Source of the DNA: Blautia sp.
Lineage (GTDB): Bacteria > Bacillota > Clostridia > Lachnospirales > Lachnospiraceae
DNA: 17,996 nucleotides
Reading direction: 5' to 3'
Assembly: GCA_017420455.1 (NCBI GenBank)
Contig: JAFOJB010000444.1
Span: 1 to 17,996 of the forward strand
Below are positions 15,639-17,996 of this stretch, piece by piece (position 1 is the first letter of the stretch; every line of letters starts with the position of its first letter). A program made the position numbers and the translations under genes. Below the pieces are notes generated by a model. That model made no database searches, had not been told where the DNA came from, and saw only the letters and a list, made by a program, of their open reading frames with translations.

Positions 15639-15668
15639 TTTACCTTTTCAGGTTCTACTGCGTATAAA
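15639..15668 (+). promoter_or_regulatory. Candidate promoter of the sigma-factor operon
   Basis: TTTACC (15639-15644) and TATAAA (15663-15668), 18 bp apart. A TAGAAT at 15673-15678 is another possible -10. The site lies just after rnfB and upstream of the structured leader. Confidence 0.4.
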
Positions 15669-15687
15669 TATGTAGAATGCTATCGCT

Positions 15688-15807
15688 GATACAGCTTTTC
15701 CCGACGGGCTATGGCCCGGACGGGAAATCCTGTATCCTGGGAGCCGTTCAGAAATCATGACAGACCCAATGCGGACAAGCCGCGGAGCAAAGTCTGTTTC
15801 TGAACGG
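15688..15807 (+). promoter_or_regulatory. Structured leader: two long stem-loops before the sigma-factor operon
   Basis: Hairpin A (15688-15736) has three stacked helices: GATACAG/CTGTATC, TTTCCCG/CGGGAAA and GGGC/GCCC with loop TATG. Hairpin B (15744-15807) has CCGTTCAGAA/TTCTGAACGG, a 6-nt bulge, ACAGAC/GTCTGT, then an inner GCGG/CCGC. No T-tract follows either, so they are not plain terminators. I recognise no known riboswitch consensus. The 205-bp gap 15629-15833 otherwise holds no gene. Confidence 0.6.
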
Positions 15808-15833
15808 GCCTCAAGAAAAAGAAAGGGATCAGG

Positions 15834-16058
15834 ATGGATAAAATTCTAAAGAGTCTGTTTGATTTCCAGCGGTTTGCTGGAGAGAGCGCTCTGCAGAGCA
15901 TCATCACCTCGGTGGAAGAGCGTTTTCCTGCAAATGAAGAGAAATCGCCCAGAACTGCCCTGACGGCAGAAGAAATGGACCAGATTTCCGCTGCGGGCAA
16001 TGCATATCTGCAGATGGAAAAGGACAAATGGGAGAATTTGGTGAATGGCGGTAATTGA
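15834..16058 (+). CDS. Small protein of unknown function co-encoded with a sigma factor
   Basis: A 74-aa protein, soluble, with no cysteine and no signal peptide. It begins MDKILKSLFDFQRFAGES and has a mid-region LTAEEMDQISAAGNAYLQ. I recall similar short proteins next to sigma factors in Lachnospiraceae but no assigned function. The LTAEEMDQISAAG piece looks like the leader-peptide motif of double-glycine bacteriocins and RiPPs (LSxEELxxIxGG), yet no transporter, protease or modifying enzyme is near. The ribosome site is AAAGGG at 15822-15827. The last 14 bp overlap the sigma-factor gene, so the two are translationally coupled, and a role as regulator or anti-sigma partner is plausible but unproven. 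Confidence 0.7.
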   Translation: MDKILKSLFDFQRFAGESALQSIITSVEERFPANEEKSPRTALTAEEMDQISAAGNAYLQMEKDKWENLVNGGN

Positions 16059-16527
16059 CGGGGAAGAAGTGTATCTGCTGTACCGTGATAAGGTCCGGGG
16101 ATATATTTCCCAACACGTGAATCAGCGGGAAGAGGTGGAGGATCTTTGTGCAGATGTGTTTGAGAAGGTTGTAAGTTCCCTGGATACTTATGACAGCACA
16201 AAGGCTTCTGTTTCTACATGGATCTTTACCATTACCCGCAACAGAGTGATCGATTTCTACAGAAGAAATCGGGAGCATGCCGAACTTCCGGAAGAGCTTG
16301 CATCCACCGAGATGCTGGATGCGGGCCTCCTGCGGGAGGAAACTCTCCGGGAACTGGCCGAAGCGCTGATGAAGCTGTCCGAAGAGAAACGCACTATCAT
16401 CATTCTGCGTTACTATAATGGGCTTTCCCTGAAGGATATCTCAGATAAAACCGGGATCAGCTATGGCATGGTGAAGGTAAAGCATCAGCAGGCGCTGAAA
16501 GAATTAAAAAAAATCATGAAAATATAG
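16045..16527 (+). CDS. ECF-type (sigma-70 family) RNA polymerase sigma factor
   Basis: A 160-aa protein with sigma region 2 (residues ~10-75; VEDLCADVFEKVV, then STWIFTITRNRVIDFYRRN for -10 recognition) and region 4 (residues ~100-158). Region 4 has the helix-turn-helix GLSLKDISDKTGISYGMVKVKHQQALKELKK for -35 recognition. Regions 1 and 3 are absent, as in ECF sigma factors. The ATG at 16045 lies inside the end of the 74-aa gene, with GGGAGAA 10 bp upstream. No classic transmembrane anti-sigma gene follows; a terminator closes the operon 13 bp after the stop. The regulon cannot be read from this window, and I saw no ECF-like AAC motif upstream of the operon. Confidence 0.92.
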   Translation: MAVIDGEEVYLLYRDKVRGYISQHVNQREEVEDLCADVFEKVVSSLDTYDSTKASVSTWIFTITRNRVIDFYRRNREHAELPEELASTEMLDAGLLREETLRELAEALMKLSEEKRTIIILRYYNGLSLKDISDKTGISYGMVKVKHQQALKELKKIMKI

Positions 16528-16540
16528 GGTTTTACAGCAT

Positions 16541-16598
16541 AAGGCCATGAAGAGGAGCGGGCGGAACACGCCGGCTTACTTGTCGAGGCTTTTTTTTT
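16541..16598 (+). terminator. Rho-independent terminator of the sigma-factor operon
   Basis: Outer stem AAGGCC with GGCTTT, inner stem AGC-GGCG with CGCC-GCT around GAACA, then a run of nine T (16590-16598). Confidence 0.8.
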
Positions 16599-16650
16599 CG
16601 TTATAAGGATTGAGACAGTTATTTCTGAATCAATCCCAAGGAGGTTTCGA

Positions 16651-17961
16651 ATGAAAAAGGACGTGTTTCCGGACGGCACAGAAATATCGTCATGGTTCCG
16701 GGAAATTCCGGAAGTATCGCTGGATGACTACGAGAGGAAGTATCCGCTGGATCAGTATGGAATCCTTCCGGATGGGACGGTCCAGACTGAAAAGATACAG
16801 GCTGTCATCGATCTGGCGGCAAAAGAGGGAGGAGGCGTTCTGGTGGTCCCGGAGGGGTGCTTCCTTTCCGGCGCTCTGCATTTCCGGCAGGGCGTCAGTC
16901 TTTACCTTGTAAAGGGAGGCGTTCTGAAGGGAAGCGATGATATCCGGGATTTTCCGCTTTGCGATACCAGGATCGAGGGTCAGAACTGCCTGTATTTTCC
17001 GGCCCTGATCAATGCGGAAGGCCTGGATGGCTTTACCATCTTCGGAGAAGGGACGATAGACGGGAACGGACAGAAATACTGGGAAGATTTCTGGCTGAGG
17101 ATCCGGTGGAACCCACGCTGCACAAACAAGGACGCCCAGCGTCCGAGGCTGGTGTTCCTGTCTCATTGCACCAATGTTCTGGCCAGAGGAGTTACCTTCC
17201 AGAATGCTCCTTTCTGGACAAACCACCTTTACCAGTGCCGGTATGTGAAATACATCGGCTGCAGAATGCTGTCTCCGGTTTCTCCGGTAAAAGCCCCCAG
17301 CACGGACGCCCTGGATATCGATGCCTGCCAGGATGTGCTGGTGAAGAACTGTTATATGGCGGTAAATGACGACGCCGTTGCCCTGAAGGGCGGGAAAGGA
17401 CCCTGGGCGGATGAAGCGCCGGAAAACGGCGGAAATGAGCGGATCATCATAGAGGACTGTGAATATGGGTTCTGCCATGGCTGTCTTACCTTCGGATCGG
17501 AATCGATCCACGACCGGAATATCATTCTCCGGAATATCAGGGTAGGGACCGGGTATAACATGTTGTGGATGAAGCTCCGCCCGGATACTCCGCAGCATTA
17601 TGAATATGTCCTGGTGGAAAACATCGAGGGCAAAACCGCCAGTTTCCTGAATATCAATCCCTGGTCTCAGTTTTTTGACCTGCAGGGACGCAAGGACCTT
17701 CCCGTTTCCAGGTGTGAGCACGTCGTCATACGGAACTGCCGCTTCTCCTGCGATACTTTTTTCAATGTCCAGGCGGATGAGGAGCATTATCATCTGTCCG
17801 ATTTCACCTTTCAGGATCTGACGATCCAGGCGGCGGACACCGCCTTCGACCAGAGCGTCATCGAAAACCTGAAGGCGGAAAATGTTGCGCTGCAAAAAAA
17901 GGATACCATAGAGTACCCGGATGCGGTGACAACACTGAAAGAAGACAACTCCATCATCTGA
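16651..17961 (+). CDS. GH28 family glycosidase (polygalacturonase-like), cytoplasmic
   Basis: A 436-aa right-handed beta-helix enzyme of glycoside hydrolase family 28, which hydrolyses alpha-linked galacturonic acid bonds in pectin or rhamnogalacturonan fragments. Catalytic-region motifs are recognisable though atypical: STDALDID (217-224) for NTD, NDDAVALKGG (239-248) for the DD pair, CHGCLTFGSES (275-285) for GHG, and LWMKL (near 307) for RIK. There is no signal peptide or anchor, so it should act inside the cell on imported oligogalacturonides, probably as an exo-enzyme. That fits cytoplasmic GH28 proteins of gut Firmicutes. AAGGAGG at 16640-16646 sets the start. The frame ends 35 bp before the window edge. 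It has its own upstream terminator boundary, so it is a separate transcription unit from the sigma factor; no pectin transporter is seen. Confidence 0.9.
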   Translation: MKKDVFPDGTEISSWFREIPEVSLDDYERKYPLDQYGILPDGTVQTEKIQAVIDLAAKEGGGVLVVPEGCFLSGALHFRQGVSLYLVKGGVLKGSDDIRDFPLCDTRIEGQNCLYFPALINAEGLDGFTIFGEGTIDGNGQKYWEDFWLRIRWNPRCTNKDAQRPRLVFLSHCTNVLARGVTFQNAPFWTNHLYQCRYVKYIGCRMLSPVSPVKAPSTDALDIDACQDVLVKNCYMAVNDDAVALKGGKGPWADEAPENGGNERIIIEDCEYGFCHGCLTFGSESIHDRNIILRNIRVGTGYNMLWMKLRPDTPQHYEYVLVENIEGKTASFLNINPWSQFFDLQGRKDLPVSRCEHVVIRNCRFSCDTFFNVQADEEHYHLSDFTFQDLTIQAADTAFDQSVIENLKAENVALQKKDTIEYPDAVTTLKEDNSII

Positions 17962-17972
17962 GGACACAACAG

Positions 17973-17995
17973 GACAGAGGGACGGTTCTTTTGTC
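17973..17995 (+). repeat. Hairpin repeat, copy 3 (loop GACGGTT, different stem)
   Basis: GACAGAGG pairs with CTTTTGTC (six Watson-Crick and two G-T pairs) around the same GACGGTT loop as the copies at 7855 and 8731. It lies 12 bp after the GH28 stop, and the window ends one base later, so the full extent is unknown. Confidence 0.8.
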
Positions 17996-17996
17996 T

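Overview
The window looks like the chromosome of an anaerobic gut-type Clostridia, most likely a Lachnospiraceae. Supporting signs are strong AAGGAGG ribosome binding sites, tightly packed co-directional genes, a clostridial-order Rnf operon (C-D-G-E-A-B), a Spx/ArsC-like protein followed by a Nudix hydrolase, and a cytoplasmic GH28 pectin-degrading enzyme. Base composition looks balanced (about half G+C by eye). The species cannot be fixed from the sequence alone.

Layout. (1) 1-2211: the 3' part of a gene that fuses an APC-type amino-acid permease-like membrane domain to a hybrid histidine kinase with a receiver. (2) 2328-3269: an ArsC/Spx-family thiol protein and a Nudix hydrolase, 18 bp apart. 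(3) 3324-7847: the most unusual part, three overlapping genes. They encode a 140-aa repetitive helical protein, a 903-aa fusion of a nitrogenase iron-protein (NifH-like) domain with a NifD-like component 1 domain, and a 475-aa NifK-like partner. No FeMo-cofactor assembly gene is present, and the cofactor ligands of NifD are not conserved. I therefore read it as a nitrogenase-like two-component reductase of unknown substrate, in the broad class of protochlorophyllide reductase, CfbCD and methylthio-alkane reductase. (4) 7855-8757: a YjdF-like membrane protein gene bracketed by two near-identical hairpin repeats. A third hairpin with the same loop lies at the right end of the window. (5) 8790-8943: tRNA-Val(GAC) with promoter and terminator. 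(6) 8987-9819: a minus-strand gene for a phloroglucinol-hydrolase-like (DAPG hydrolase family) protein with its own terminator. (7) 10043-15628: complete rnfCDGEAB, the ion-pumping ferredoxin:NAD+ oxidoreductase. (8) 15639-16598: a small operon with a structured leader, a 74-aa protein and an ECF-type sigma factor, closed by a terminator. (9) 16651-17961: a GH28 family glycosidase.

How the parts may work together (inference). Nitrogenase-like reductases need low-potential electrons, and Rnf run in reverse can make reduced ferredoxin, as in Rhodobacter nitrogen fixation. The Rnf operon lies about 2.2 kb downstream, but a tRNA and an opposing gene lie between them, so a functional link is possible but not shown. 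In fermenting Clostridia, Rnf more usually conserves energy by oxidising ferredoxin.
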